Shown: positions 1 to 7,541, counted from the stretch's first letter. The stretch is DNA of 10,000 bases from Theodoxus fluviatilis (GCA_034096865.1 JAWQFJ010014881.1:1-10000); one strand, 5' to 3'. Translations and numbers: made by a program. The notes: a model not told the origin generated them from the sequence alone.

Positions 1-191
1 AAATGGTCGAGTACAACAGAAACTTCTCAATGCAAGACAAAGTTACAAACAAGGGGTAATACGAAATGAACAGGGTCACGTGATTGCATTGCCAAAGTTC
101 TGATCATTTGGCAGTCGTGGAATAGTTGGTGTTTAAAATACTCCTGGCAGTTGGTACAAAAAATCGATAAGATCGATGATATTTGTCTGTG

Positions 192-416
192 TTATTCGAG
201 GACGGAATCTTTGACTGAGAAGGTATGAGTCTTGGGTGGAATTCTTTGTGGGGAGGTTGATCTGTATCTCTCATGATGGTACGTGTCTTCTTTCTTACTC
301 GATTTTGGTACAGCAAACCAGTCGTCATCTCTGGACAGGACTGAACCACGGCCATCCATCGCCTTCCAATACCCATATATGGAGTTCGGCTTCCTGCTGG
401 CGGCATGCCTTCTCAT
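192..416 (-). CDS. putative 3'-terminal coding exon, unrecognised
   Basis: A minus-strand open stretch of 74 codons ends in TAA. It opens directly after an AG dinucleotide (GAGGCAG, then ATGAGAAGG), so it could be a terminal exon entered through a splice acceptor rather than a true start. The translation is rich in Tyr, Trp, Arg, Lys, Asp and Ser, for example SIYGYWKAMDGRG and SRDDDWFAVPKSSKK, and ends in FSVKDSVLE. That composition resembles the cytoplasmic tail of a membrane protein, but I recognise no family. A second minus-strand frame is also open over much of the region, and a donor-like GTAAGA occurs inside (about 290), which weakens the call. Immediately upstream in gene orientation is the 58-bp minisatellite, which would then lie in an intron or mark a gene edge. 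No AATAAA follows the stop in the visible sequence. It may be chance open frame. Confidence 0.3.
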   Translation of the reverse strand: MRRHAASRKPNSIYGYWKAMDGRGSVLSRDDDWFAVPKSSKKEDTYHHERYRSTSPQRIPPKTHTFSVKDSVLE

Positions 417-1047
417 CTGCCTCTGACTAACTTTACTAGCGTGTCCTAGTCCTGAGAAACGCGCCTCAGTTGGATTGCCTCTGACTAACTTTGCTAGCGT
501 GTCCTAGTCCTGAGAAACGCGCCTCAGTTGGATTGCCTTTGACTAACTTTGCTAGCGTGTCCTAGTCCTGAGAAACGCGCCTCAGTTGGATTGCCTTTGA
601 CTAACTTTGCTAGCGTGTCCTAGTCCTGAGAAACGCGCCTCAGTTGGATTGCCTTTGACTAACTTTGCTAGCGTGTCCTAGTCCTGAGAAACGCGCCTCA
701 GTTGGATTGCCTTTGACTAACTTTGCTAGCGTGTCCTAGTCCTGAGAAACGCGCCTCAGTTGGATTGCCTTTGACTAACTTTGCTAGCGTGTCCTAGTCC
801 TGAGAAACGCGCCTCAGTTGGATTGCCTTTGACTAACTTTGCTAGCGTGTCCTAGTCCTGAGAAACGCGCCTCAGTTGGATTGCCTTAGACTAACTTTGC
901 TAGCGTGTCCTAGTCCTGAGAAACGCGCCTCAGTTGGATTGCCTTTGACTAACTTTGCTAGCGTGTCCTAGTCCTGAGAAACGCGCCTCAGTTGGATTGC
1001 CTTAGACTAACTTTGCTAGCGTATCCTAGTCCTGAGAAACGCGCCTT
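415..1047. repeat. 58-bp minisatellite, about 11 copies
   Basis: The word GACTAAC recurs at 425, 483, 541, 599, 657, 715, 773, 831, 889, 947 and 1005, an exact 58-bp period. Units are almost identical. The differences are CCTCTGAC in the first two units, ACTTTACTAG in unit 1, CCTTAGAC at 888 and 1004, and GTATCC in the last unit. Each unit carries the NheI palindrome GCTAGC and a short inverted repeat, CTGAG with CTCAG around an 8-base loop. The array stops abruptly after GCGCCT at 1047. Such homogeneity suggests recent amplification or strong gene conversion. I could not trace the unit to a known element. Confidence 0.97.
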
Positions 1048-1152
1048 TGTCCCGTGTCTGTAAAGCTTTTTGTCTTCTGTCCAGGACTGACGTCACTCAA
1101 GAGCGGGGGGGAACCCGTTTCGCTCAGCACACGTGTTATGGGAATGCTAGAG

Positions 1153-1347
1153 TCCCTAGCACGCTGCACAAAGTTCATCATCTGTAAAGGCGATGATGCA
1201 ACGCGAGATGAAGAACAGCACTGTGTCCAACAGACTGGCCTGCGTCGGGCGGAAAGTCCTTGCAAAGTTCAGGACGTCCCCATGCCTGGTGTGGGAAGAG
1301 TGAGCAGCGGCTGCCTGTCCTCCATATTTGCTGGCCTCTCGCTTCAT
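1153..1347 (-). CDS. coding-like stretch, unrecognised
   Basis: This minus-strand open stretch of about 63 codons ends in TAG. It reads MKREASKYGGQAAAA near its start and LLDTVLFFISRCIIAF near its end, the latter a plausible hydrophobic segment. Codon use leans to C or G in third positions over the second half (runs such as GTG CTG TTC TTC ATC), as in real coding DNA. A good splice-acceptor-like sequence (CGTGTTTCAG) lies just upstream in this orientation, near 1360. Another AG at about 1184 (CGCCTTTACAG) could start a different frame reading NFVQRARDSSIPITRV. A plus-strand frame of similar length overlaps it, so the assignment is uncertain. It lies between the 58-bp and 30-bp minisatellites. 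No domain is recognised; it may be a short exon, a decayed gene piece or chance. Confidence 0.28.
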
Positions 1348-1410
1348 GATGAAAACCCCTGAAACACGATGACGCAGTGTGTAACGTCGGCTTATGTTTT
1401 AGAAAATGCG

Positions 1411-1682
1411 CACAGAATTTGATATTGAAATGCATATCAACACAGAATTTGATATTGAAATGCATATCAACACAGAATTTGATATTGAAATGCATATCAA
1501 CACAGAATTCGATATTGAAATGCATATCAACACAGAATTCGATATTGAATCGCATATCAACACAGAATTCGATATTGAAATGCATATCAACACAGAATTC
1601 GATATTGAAATGCATATCAACACAGAATTCGATATTAAATCGCATATCAACACAGAATTTGATATTGAAATGCACATCAACA
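1411..1682. repeat. 30-bp minisatellite, 9 copies
   Basis: Nine units start at 1411 and every 30 bases to 1651, each beginning CACAGAATT and ending CATATCAA (CACATCAA in the last). Units 1-3 and 9 read GAATTT; units 4-8 read GAATTC, an EcoRI site. Units 5 and 8 carry ATCGCATATC in place of ATGCATATC, so variants are not randomly placed. The GAATTT versions can form a perfect 7-bp stem, TTGATAT with ATATCAA around 8 bases. Because 30 is divisible by three and the unit is stop-free in several frames, long open frames run through it. I regard these as non-coding. Confidence 0.97.
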
Positions 1683-1689
1683 GGTACCT

Positions 1690-2790
1690 CCGATGTTTGA
1701 TCAGCAATTGTTCGGCTAGTGTCTAAACTCCTAATAGAACACTTTTGTGTTATATGTGTGTTCACATTATTGCTTTCATACATTTTAATGAATAAGAATT
1801 AACAACAACAACATTCCTATTTTTACGAGCAACAATTAATGCCGAATGTTGCACGTGACACATCAAGGCAAAATGAATTCAATCTTGACACCAGGAAGGC
1901 CGGGCGAAACTTTTTCAAGTGAGACAGCGTTCGGTTTCATTGCGTCAAGGCAACTGATATAATGCTAAAAAAAAACTTGCAACACATGGAATGCTTTAAA
2001 AGCTTGAGGTTAAGCTGCGACTATTCTCCTGCGCAAAGTACTGTCCAAACTGGGTTGTCCGAGCTGGCGCCAGGAAGCCAAAGTCCAAAAATCCGATAGT
2101 CGTTTTCGAAAAGCTTTATTCGTGCATTGGCCAATGCAAGGCGACACAACCAGTAATCAGAATTGCCATGGTAACCTCACGCTCGGGCTCAGTACCGTGA
2201 CGACACAGGTGCTGTGATCTGCACTCGCTTCTTCTTCTGTCGTGGTCTCACTCGTCTCCTGTCGCGCTCTCTCCTAGAACGCTGTGTCACGTGAGTACTT
2301 TCTGGAGTACACCTCACTCTAGAGCACACTCTCGTTGAGGGCTCGATCACTCCTTCAGATTGTATAAGAGTCGCGAAAAACATTGCTTCCTTCGAGCGGG
2401 AGGACTTTTTTGATACAATTTGATAAGAATTAAAAATATTCGGTAATGTATTTGGCGTGCTCCTACCAGGTTAAGTTTCTGTCGATTTCGATCCCTAGAA
2501 GTTTATAACTTTAATACGTTTTATTGGTGCATCAGACATGAATATATCTATAGTTTGTTTCTGCAAAGTTTTGCCTTTCTGGTGTCTCGTTACTGGCGTG
2601 TAGGCAATTTTGTTTTCGAATGTAGGCACATCATGTTTTCGTTACATTATTTGTTTATGTCACCAGCTGCACTTGGGTGCCCATCCCCGAACATCCATGT
2701 CTGGGCAGCTGTGCGCGCGCTGGTATTGTGGCGATGCAGCAGAAATCCAGGCATCTTTGAGTATGGTGATTCTCGGCGTCAGCTTCAAAG
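1690..2790. other. non-coding stretch, no gene seen
   Basis: About 1.1 kb of AT-rich to neutral sequence with only short frames on either strand and no recognisable domain. The visible details are a short AAC run near 1801-1812, an A-run near 1970, and a perfect 14-bp palindrome GCATTGGCCAATGC at 2124-2137 containing CCAAT in both orientations. No promoter or RNA gene could be supported. Confidence 0.6.
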
Positions 2791-3329
2791 ACCTCAGGCA
2801 GACACGTAGAATGGATGGATGGATGGATGGATAGATGAATGGATGGATGGATGGATGGATGAATGAATGGATGGGTGTGTGGGTGTGTGAGTGGTTGGAT
2901 GGATGGATGGATGGACGGACGGACGGATGGATGGATGGATGGATGGATGGGTGGATGGGTAGGTGTGTGGGTGGATGGATGGATGAATGGATGGATGGAT
3001 GGATGGGTGGATGGATGGATGGATGGATGGATGGATGGATGGATGGATGGATGGGTGGATGGGTAGGTGTGTGGGTGGATGGATGGATGGGTGGATGGAT
3101 GGATGGGTGGATGGATGGATGGATGGATGGATGGATGGATGGATGAAGTTTTACGGCCCATCAGCCTTTGCAGGCTATGTAAGGCCATTGAGCACGAGAA
3201 TCACCAGAATTTGTTAGAGTAAGCGCAAATCAAGTCACGGTGTCCCTATCAAATCGCCTCTTACGAATCGCGTAGGGAGACGCGGTGGGTCTATTCTGAC
3301 CCCCAACCTACAGGGGGTACCTCAGGCAG
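2791..3329 (-). mobile_element. SINE-like retroposon with 11-bp target-site duplication
   Basis: The perfect 11-mer ACCTCAGGCAG stands at 2791-2801 and again at 3319-3329. Between the two copies, read on the minus strand, is a body of about 173 bases (3318 to 3146) followed by a long (ATCC)n tail. The body contains GATTCGTAAGAGGCGA near its middle and ends GATGGGCCGTAAAACTTC. I recall both as typical of tRNA-derived SINEs of molluscs, where a GTAAGAGGCGACT-like core and a GCCGTAAAAC-like 3' end precede a short tandem tail; this is memory, not a search. A 6-bp inverted repeat (ACCCCC with GGGGGT, 3299-3318) lies at its 5' end. The nine bases between tail and left duplication (2802-2810) are not explained. 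The body is too short or decayed to identify pol III A and B boxes. Confidence 0.6.
2811..3145. repeat. GGAT/GGAC tetranucleotide microsatellite
   Basis: 335 bases of ATGG-type repeats with GGAC, GGGT and GTGTGTGG interruptions. The interrupted block containing GGGTAGGTGTGTGGGTGG appears twice, about 104 bases apart (near 2958 and 3062), so part of the array was copied as a longer unit. It occupies the tail position of the SINE-like element and is the likely expanded 3' tail of that element. Confidence 0.95.
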
Positions 3330-3489
3330 GCAAATGGTAGTGTGCCACGCGCCATGTACTGTGAGATGTCCCTCCAGTGGCACCGACGCCATTTCTCCGC
3401 TGCTCATGAAGAAGGCCGCCGCAATTTTCTTATCAACACTTCGAGATGGGCGCATTTAAGCCTGTTCTTACTTGACAAATAAATCTTTG
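3330..3489. other. non-coding, nothing recognised
   Basis: Ordinary sequence between the SINE-like insertion and the palindrome cluster. An AATAAA occurs at about 3479 but no gene on the plus strand leads into it. Confidence 0.5.
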
Positions 3490-3925
3490 CTAATATTAAC
3501 AAATCTTGGCAAATTACTTATTGGCAAATATTCGGTAACTATTGCGCCAAGTATTGGCGAATCTTTATCTTTTTAATAGCTTGACGAAACCTAGCCAAAA
3601 TCTCGCAAACAAAGGACATTTGCAAAATGGCATCGATCGGCACCCTCCCATACCGTAAGTGTGCAATGGCTGTCAATGTAAACGAAGCGACATATTTTTT
3701 TCTGCCATTGTACTCTGAGGGGATCTTACGAATATCTCGCGCCAAGAGCTATTGACATCACCTGTCAAGCCAATATCCCAAGTCTTGGGAAATATTTGCC
3801 AAGATTTGGCGAAAACCAATGAAGAATCAGAACACTTGATGACATATTCAGCGAATGTATCCCAAGACCCGGCAAGTTTTAACCAAATACTTGGCCAGTA
3901 TTTGCCAAGACTTGGCAAACACCAG
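3490..3925. repeat. degenerate TTGGCAA/TTGCCAA palindrome cluster
   Basis: Related inverted words recur. CGCCAA-GTA-TTGGCG lies at 3545-3559, TCCCAAG-T-CTTGGGA at 3776-3790 and TTGCCAAG-A-CTTGGCAA at 3902-3918. Further half-words TTGGCAA occur at 3506 and 3521 and TTGCCAA at 3796. Around 3770-3830 and 3876-3936 the sequence is a diverged direct duplication about 106 bases apart (TATTTGCCAAGA followed by AACACC/AAACC and AAGAAT). It looks like an old, decayed tandem family whose unit was itself palindromic. The half-word resembles an NFI half-site, but spacing and orientation differ from the usual NFI site. Confidence 0.6.
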
Positions 3926-3932
3926 TTAAGAA

Positions 3933-5291
3933 TAGGCTTTATGTTGGGGGTCCATCACTGATTGGCGCTTGTTTTCTGGGTCGTCCCGGTGAATCCAGGT
4001 TCGCTCTCCACAGGTGCCCCAGATTCGCCATGAAGCTCTGGGTGAAAATGTTTGCAGCTTGCAGCAGGACCGACGGACTCGAGCCTCCTCCCTCTGCTGT
4101 TCGGTCAGAGTGTGAGGGAGTCATCTGGAAGCAAGCTTCTTCTAACTATGGTCCTGATGGAAAAATCGTGTGGGCGCTCTCCGATCCCATGTGAACGCGC
4201 TGCTGTTGGAAAAATCGTGTGGGCGCTCTCCGATCCCATGTGAACGCGCTGCTGATGGAAAAATCGTGTGGGCGCTCTCCGATCCCATGTGAACGCGCTG
4301 CTGATGGAAAAATCGTGTGGGCGCTCTCCGATCCCATGTGAACGCGCTGCTGATGGAAAAATCGTGTGGGCGCTCTCCGATCCCATGTGGACGCGCTGCT
4401 GATGGAAAAATCGTGTGGGCGCTCTCCGATCCCATGTGAACGCGCTGCTGATGGAAAAATCGTGTGGGCGCTCTCCGATCCCATGTGGACGCGCTGCTGA
4501 TGGAAAAATCGTGTGGGCGCTCTCCGATTCCATGTGAACGCGCTGCTGATGGAAAAATCGTGTGGGCGCTCTCCGATCCCATGTGAACGCGCTGCTGATG
4601 GAAAAATCGTGTGGGCGCTCTCCGATCCCATGTGAACGCGCTGCTGTTGGAAAAATCGTGTGGGCGCTCTCCGATCCCATGAGAACGCGCTGCTGATGGA
4701 AAAATCGTGTGGGCGCTCTCCGATCCCATGTGAACGCGCTGCTGATGGAAAAATCGTGTGGGCGCTCTCCGATCCCATGTGAACGCGCTGCTGATGGAAA
4801 AATCGTGTGGGCGCTCTCCGATCCCATGTGAACGCGCTGCTGATGGAAAAATCGTGTGGGCGCTCTCCGATCCCATGTGAACGCGCTGCTGATGGAAAAA
4901 TCGTGTGGGCGCTCTCCGATCCCATGTGAACGCGCTGCTGATGGAAAAATCGTGTGGGCGCTCTCCGATCCCATGTGAACGCGCTGCTGATGGAAAAATC
5001 GTGTGGGCGCTCTCCGATCCCATGTGAACGCGCTGCTGACTCTCTTATGACGTAACGTCCCGATCTGCCTTGCGGATGTTGCGATCGGTTGATCGGTTCT
5101 GGACTGACCGCCACCCGAGGCCTTTCATGAGCTCTTCATCTTGAAGATTTTGCCGGCCACTTCTTCACGGTAACATATGATGGGGACCAGTCCTTTAGAA
5201 CCTTGCATACACTTTCGTTGGATTCGGCTGACCTTTTCCCATCTACGAAGTGCAGATATATCAAAGCAGGGAATTTTCTGCTTTCGAGTTT
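3933..5291 (-). pseudogene. mariner-like transposase relic, interrupted by minisatellite
   Basis: Read on the minus strand, pieces of a Tc1/mariner-superfamily transposase appear in the right order. An N-terminal helix-turn-helix of the Mos1 type (HTH_48) lies at 5291-5136, with LESRKFPALIYLHF and the diagnostic SPSYVTVKKW. VIRESAAR lies at 5051-5028 and, one frame over, MGSESAHTIF at 5023-4994, together matching the second HTH of the family (IREIAE..., GSVHTIL). After the tandem array, TWIHRDDPENKRQS at 4000-3959 matches the block around the first catalytic Asp. The preceding residues are CGER where active enzymes have GDE, so the catalytic Asp is lost. At least two frameshifts and a stop after KSSR break the frame, and nothing after about 3933 is recognisable. 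It is inactive. Terminal inverted repeats and a TA duplication were not found. Confidence 0.8.
4156..5039. repeat. 49-bp minisatellite, 18 copies, within mariner relic
   Basis: The word GGAAAAATCG recurs at 4159 and every 49 bases to 4992, giving 18 units. Most are identical. Variants are CTGTTGG in two units (near 4205 and 4646), GTGGAC in two, GATTCC in one and GAGAAC in one. On the minus strand the unit is stop-free in all three frames. Because 49 is not a multiple of three, three overlapping open frames of roughly 290-320 codons cycle through it. One frame reads MGSESAHTIF, which fits the mariner second-HTH motif expected at this point of the flanking transposase relic. The array is therefore best explained as tandem multiplication of a piece of the transposase gene itself. 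Confidence 0.97.
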
Positions 5292-5427
5292 CATGGCTGA
5301 TATGGCAATGCAGAAGTGCTCCACTTGTTTACCTAATTGGCTACACAAGAAATGAAAATATTATTGCAGTCCCATTTAAACATATCACAAGTTATTCTAC
5401 AAAAGCTTCGAAAGGGCTGCTGTACGG

Positions 5428-5451
5428 TTACAAGCGGTGGCTACATACCTT
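5428..5451 (-). CDS. possible terminal exon of LRAT-like gene
   Basis: Minus-strand sequence after a plausible acceptor (CTTTCTTTTTAATAATGCAG) continues in phase 0 from the proposed exon at 5544-5600 and reads KVCSHRL then TAA. The donor-like GTATGT three bases into the exon gives an alternative in which it is not terminal. No canonical AATAAA follows closely; AATAATATT lies about 75 bases downstream. Weak, based only on splice sites and phase. Confidence 0.25.
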   Translation of the reverse strand, partial: KVCSHRL

Positions 5452-5543
5452 CTGCATTATTAAAAAGAAAGACATTGCTTGCAATTATTAACTTTGTATA
5501 ATCATTATTGTAAATCAGAATTTTCAAACGACGTTATACTTAC

Positions 5544-5600
5544 TTGCCCAACCGAGGAAAGTAAAATACAGCATCTTCGTGAAAAACCGCTCAGGATTAC
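5544..5600 (-). CDS. possible penultimate exon of LRAT-like gene
   Basis: On the minus strand a consensus donor, GGGCAA then GTAAGTATAA, ends this 57-bp stretch. An acceptor (TTTTTATTCAGGCAG) begins it. Joined in phase 0 to the upstream NCEHF exon it reads VILSGFSRRCCILLSSVGQ. LRAT-family proteins usually have Val directly after the conserved Ser-x-Gln of the upstream exon, and their C-terminal part is hydrophobic, so the join is sensible. An alternative acceptor four bases earlier gives a different frame (AGNPERFF). Supported by splice sites and phase only. Confidence 0.4.
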
Positions 5601-5707
5601 CTGCCTGAATAAAAATGTTGTCAGTTTTGGTCACGGTATGTTTGCAAAAATGTCCAACTGTTCAAATTACAGTTTATCTACTACTACACATTCCGTCGCT
5701 TTGAATC

Positions 5708-5861
5708 TTTCTCCGTCCGTCCGTCCGTCTGTCTGTCTTTCCGTCCGTGCGTCTGTAGGTGTATGTATGTGTCTTTTTGTGTGTATATCTCTGTGTGTGA
5801 GTATGTCTGTGTGCGTCCTTTCGTCCGTCCGTCCGTCCGGACGTTCGTCCGTATATATACA

Positions 5862-5892
<31 letters not shown>

Positions 5893-5917
5893 GTATGTGT
5901 GTGTGTGTATGTGTGTC
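5708..5917. repeat. TCCG/TCTG and GT simple-repeat tract
   Basis: A (TCCG/TCTG)n tract at about 5711-5757, a second TCCG tract at 5821-5852 that includes the palindrome CGTCCGGACG, and a (GT)n run with a few CG and TA interruptions at 5862-5917. They lie in the proposed intron between the exons at 5544-5600 and 6194-6323. Frames through this tract are low-complexity artefacts. Confidence 0.95.
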
Positions 5918-6055
5918 TTCTCAAAACCATTTCACGAAGTGCACGAATATACACAACCAGCCAGTGAGTCAGTCAGGCCAACATTCAGTACAATATATAC
6001 ATTATTAAAAATCCATGGAGATAGACTATCACAAAGTCAGACGGATATAAACAAA

Positions 6056-6160
6056 CGCACGCATGCACGCACGCACGCACGCACGCACGCTCGCAGGCAG
6101 GCAGGCAGGCAGGCAGATAAGTAGATAGATGATAGATCGATAAATAGACAGGTAGACAGA
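6056..6160. repeat. ACGC, AGGC and GATA simple repeats in series
   Basis: Three different tetranucleotide tracts follow each other without a gap: (ACGC)n to about 6090, (AGGC)n at about 6092-6115, and (GATA/GACA)n to about 6160. They end roughly 30 bases from the donor site of the LRAT-like exon. The stepwise change of unit suggests serial mutation of one slippage-prone tract. Confidence 0.92.
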
Positions 6161-6193
6161 AAGACAGAGAGATAAAGTGAGAGAAAAACTTAC

Positions 6194-6323
6194 TTGAAAG
6201 GAATAAGGGAAGTTGTATCGACAACGGTTAGCGAAGTGTTCACAGTTGTCGTTGAACATATCGTACGAGCATGGCCCTGAATTGTTGAGTGCCCGCGTCC
6301 TTATTTCTTCTTTTGGAAACTGC
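6194..6323 (-). CDS. exon of LRAT/PLAAT-like protein with NCEHF catalytic motif
   Basis: This 130-bp minus-strand exon lies between a strong acceptor (TTGATTTTCTTTCAG, then GCAGTTTCC) and a consensus donor (TTTCAA, then GTAAGT). After one split-codon base it reads QFPKEEIRTRALNN, SGPCSYDMFNDNCEHF and ANRCRYNFPYSFQ, ending in phase 0. YDxxxxNCEHFxxxCRYG...S.Q is the signature of the LRAT domain (lecithin:retinol acyltransferase, PLAAT/HRASLS and relatives, NlpC/P60 fold). The Cys (codon 6244-6242) is the acyl-accepting nucleophile of phospholipid acyltransferases and thiol hydrolases. Family knowledge suggests a membrane-associated lipid acyltransferase or phospholipase. The N-terminal half of the domain, with GDxxxF and the catalytic His, is not in the window and should lie to the right beyond a long repeat-filled intron. 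Which family member it is cannot be told from this exon. A single-exon pseudogene is possible, but intact splice sites argue against that. Confidence 0.82.
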
Positions 6324-6537
6324 CTGAAAGAAAATCAATTACAAGAGAGCACTCTGGGTGCACAAGCCTCTGCCAAGCAAGTCACGTGTTCTCTTCCGTG
6401 GTCTGTGTAATTCATTCAGGCAGGATGTCATGGTATTCAAGCCTGACGCTACGACGTTTAGTTCATTCTAGAGGCTAGTAAAAGCAATTTCTGAGTGCCG
6501 AACGACTATATACGACATCAATAGTTTGACATTGTCA

Positions 6538-6751
6538 AATTTGTAAGTTGCGATAAAATTTGTAAGTTGTGATAAAATTTGTAAGTTGCGATAACATTTG
6601 TAAGTTGCGATAACATTTGTAAGTTGCGATAACATTTGTAAGTTGCGATAACATTTGTAAGTTGCGATACAATTTGTAAGTTGCGATAAAATTTGTAAGT
6701 TGTGATAACATTTGTAAGTTGCGATAACATTTGTAAGTTGCAATAACATTT
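6538..6751. repeat. 19-bp minisatellite, 11 copies, inside element copy 1
   Basis: GTAAGTTG recurs at 6543 and every 19 bases to 6733. The consensus is TTTGTAAGTTGCGATAACA, with TGTGATAA and ATACAATT variants. In element copy 2 the same position (about 9209-9231) holds a single unit, CTTCGTAATTTGCGACAAAA. So the array arose by multiplication of a single-copy part of the element. Confidence 0.96.
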
Positions 6752-6923
6752 CTCGTGTTGGTCGTAGTTGCAAAACGAGATAGCAGACAGCCTCCAAACG
6801 TGAATTTTGTTTCTTGCGTAAAACCCTGACGTTCTGTCCAATTTCATCAGGATCCGTTTTTAACAGTTTATGATGTTTTTGCTAACTCACTCACTGATTA
6901 ACGAACGAACTAACGGACTGACT

Positions 6924-7000
6924 GACTAGCCTGACTAGCCTGACTAGCCTGACTAGCCTGACTAGCCTGAGTAGCCTGACTAGCCTGACTAGCCTGACTC
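6924..7000. repeat. 9-bp tandem repeat, about 9 copies
   Basis: GACTAGCCT repeated at 6924 and every 9 bases to 6996, with one GAGTAGCCT at 6969. It is preceded by (GACT) steps and followed by (CACCT) and (GACC) steps. It lies in the ACTG-rich tail of element copy 1, a region prone to slippage in this kind of tail. Confidence 0.95.
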
Positions 7001-7039
7001 ACCTCACCTCACCGACCGACCGATTAACTAACGAACTAA

Positions 7040-7541
7040 AGGCTTCTACACACGTACCGTTTGTCGCACGATTTTGCTGCCGATCCGGTCAAGAATCGGA
7101 ACGGTTGACTCATTTGCATTCAATCCAGCTCGATTCTTGTCAGTAGGGCAGGCTCTATTCCCCGACCCGGTCCGGACCAATTCCTATGCCGGGTGACGCG
7201 AGAACGAGGCGCAGAGCCTCGTTGTCGCGTTCTGGCGACTAATTGCAAAATTAAATGGCGGACCTGTCTACGCTTCGCACAGAAAACGCTGTATTTGGGG
7301 ATACTAGAAACCCATCCAAAGAAAATGTAAGCCATGAACAGCATTAATTTATCAATAGGTCGTGAAAGCTCCAACATTTTACAAATGGAAATGCGGGTCA
7401 ATGCACCTTCACGCCGAAGCATCTGATGGCACGGCTTCACTGCTTATTGTTGCGTGTGGCTATCAACCCGATTTTTACATGCACGGTCAGACCGGATCGG
7501 CAGCAAAATCGGCTTGAAAAACGGTACGTGTGTAGGAGCCT
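7040..7541. mobile_element. Harbinger-like MITE, 502 bp, with long TIRs
   Basis: Terminal inverted repeats of 51 and 52 bases (7040-7090 and 7490-7541) agree except for a few bases and one indel. Both ends start AGGCT-CTACACACGTACCG and run inward to TTTTGCTGCCGATCCGGTC. The element is flanked by the trinucleotide TAA on each side (7037-7039 and 7542-7544). A 3-bp TWA duplication is the hallmark of PIF/Harbinger transposons. Removing the element restores a continuous AACTAACGAACTAACGAACG tail sequence. No transposase is recognisable; the 106-codon minus-strand frame at 7120-7440 resembles nothing I know. So it is a non-autonomous element. Inside, 7196-7230 forms a hairpin of 14 pairs with one mismatch around GCAGA. 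Confidence 0.85.

Noticed and set aside
1178..1783. 201-codon minus-strand frame and similar plus-strand frames
   Set aside because: Mostly the 30-bp array, open in several frames because 30 is divisible by three.
2189..2383. Arg-rich 64-codon minus-strand frame
   Set aside because: Short, composition driven by CTC/CGT-rich DNA, no motif or splice support.
2655..3188. Frames reading (HPSI)n or (MDGW)n
   Set aside because: Translation of the GGAT microsatellite tail of the SINE-like element.
3476..3486. AATAAA as a polyadenylation signal
   Set aside because: No plus-strand gene leads into it and the sequence is AT-rich.
4105..5114. Three overlapping minus-strand open frames of about 290-320 codons
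   Set aside because: They run through the 49-bp array, whose unit has no stop in any minus-strand frame; 49 not being a multiple of three simply cycles the frames. Not a repeat protein.
5479..5967. 162-codon plus-strand frame
   Set aside because: The second half is TCCG/GT simple repeat, the first half has no recognisable motif, and it overlaps the better-supported minus-strand splice sites.
7120..7440. 106-codon minus-strand frame inside the MITE as a transposase
   Set aside because: No DDE, HTH or Myb-like motif visible, and the element is only 502 bp. Probably chance.
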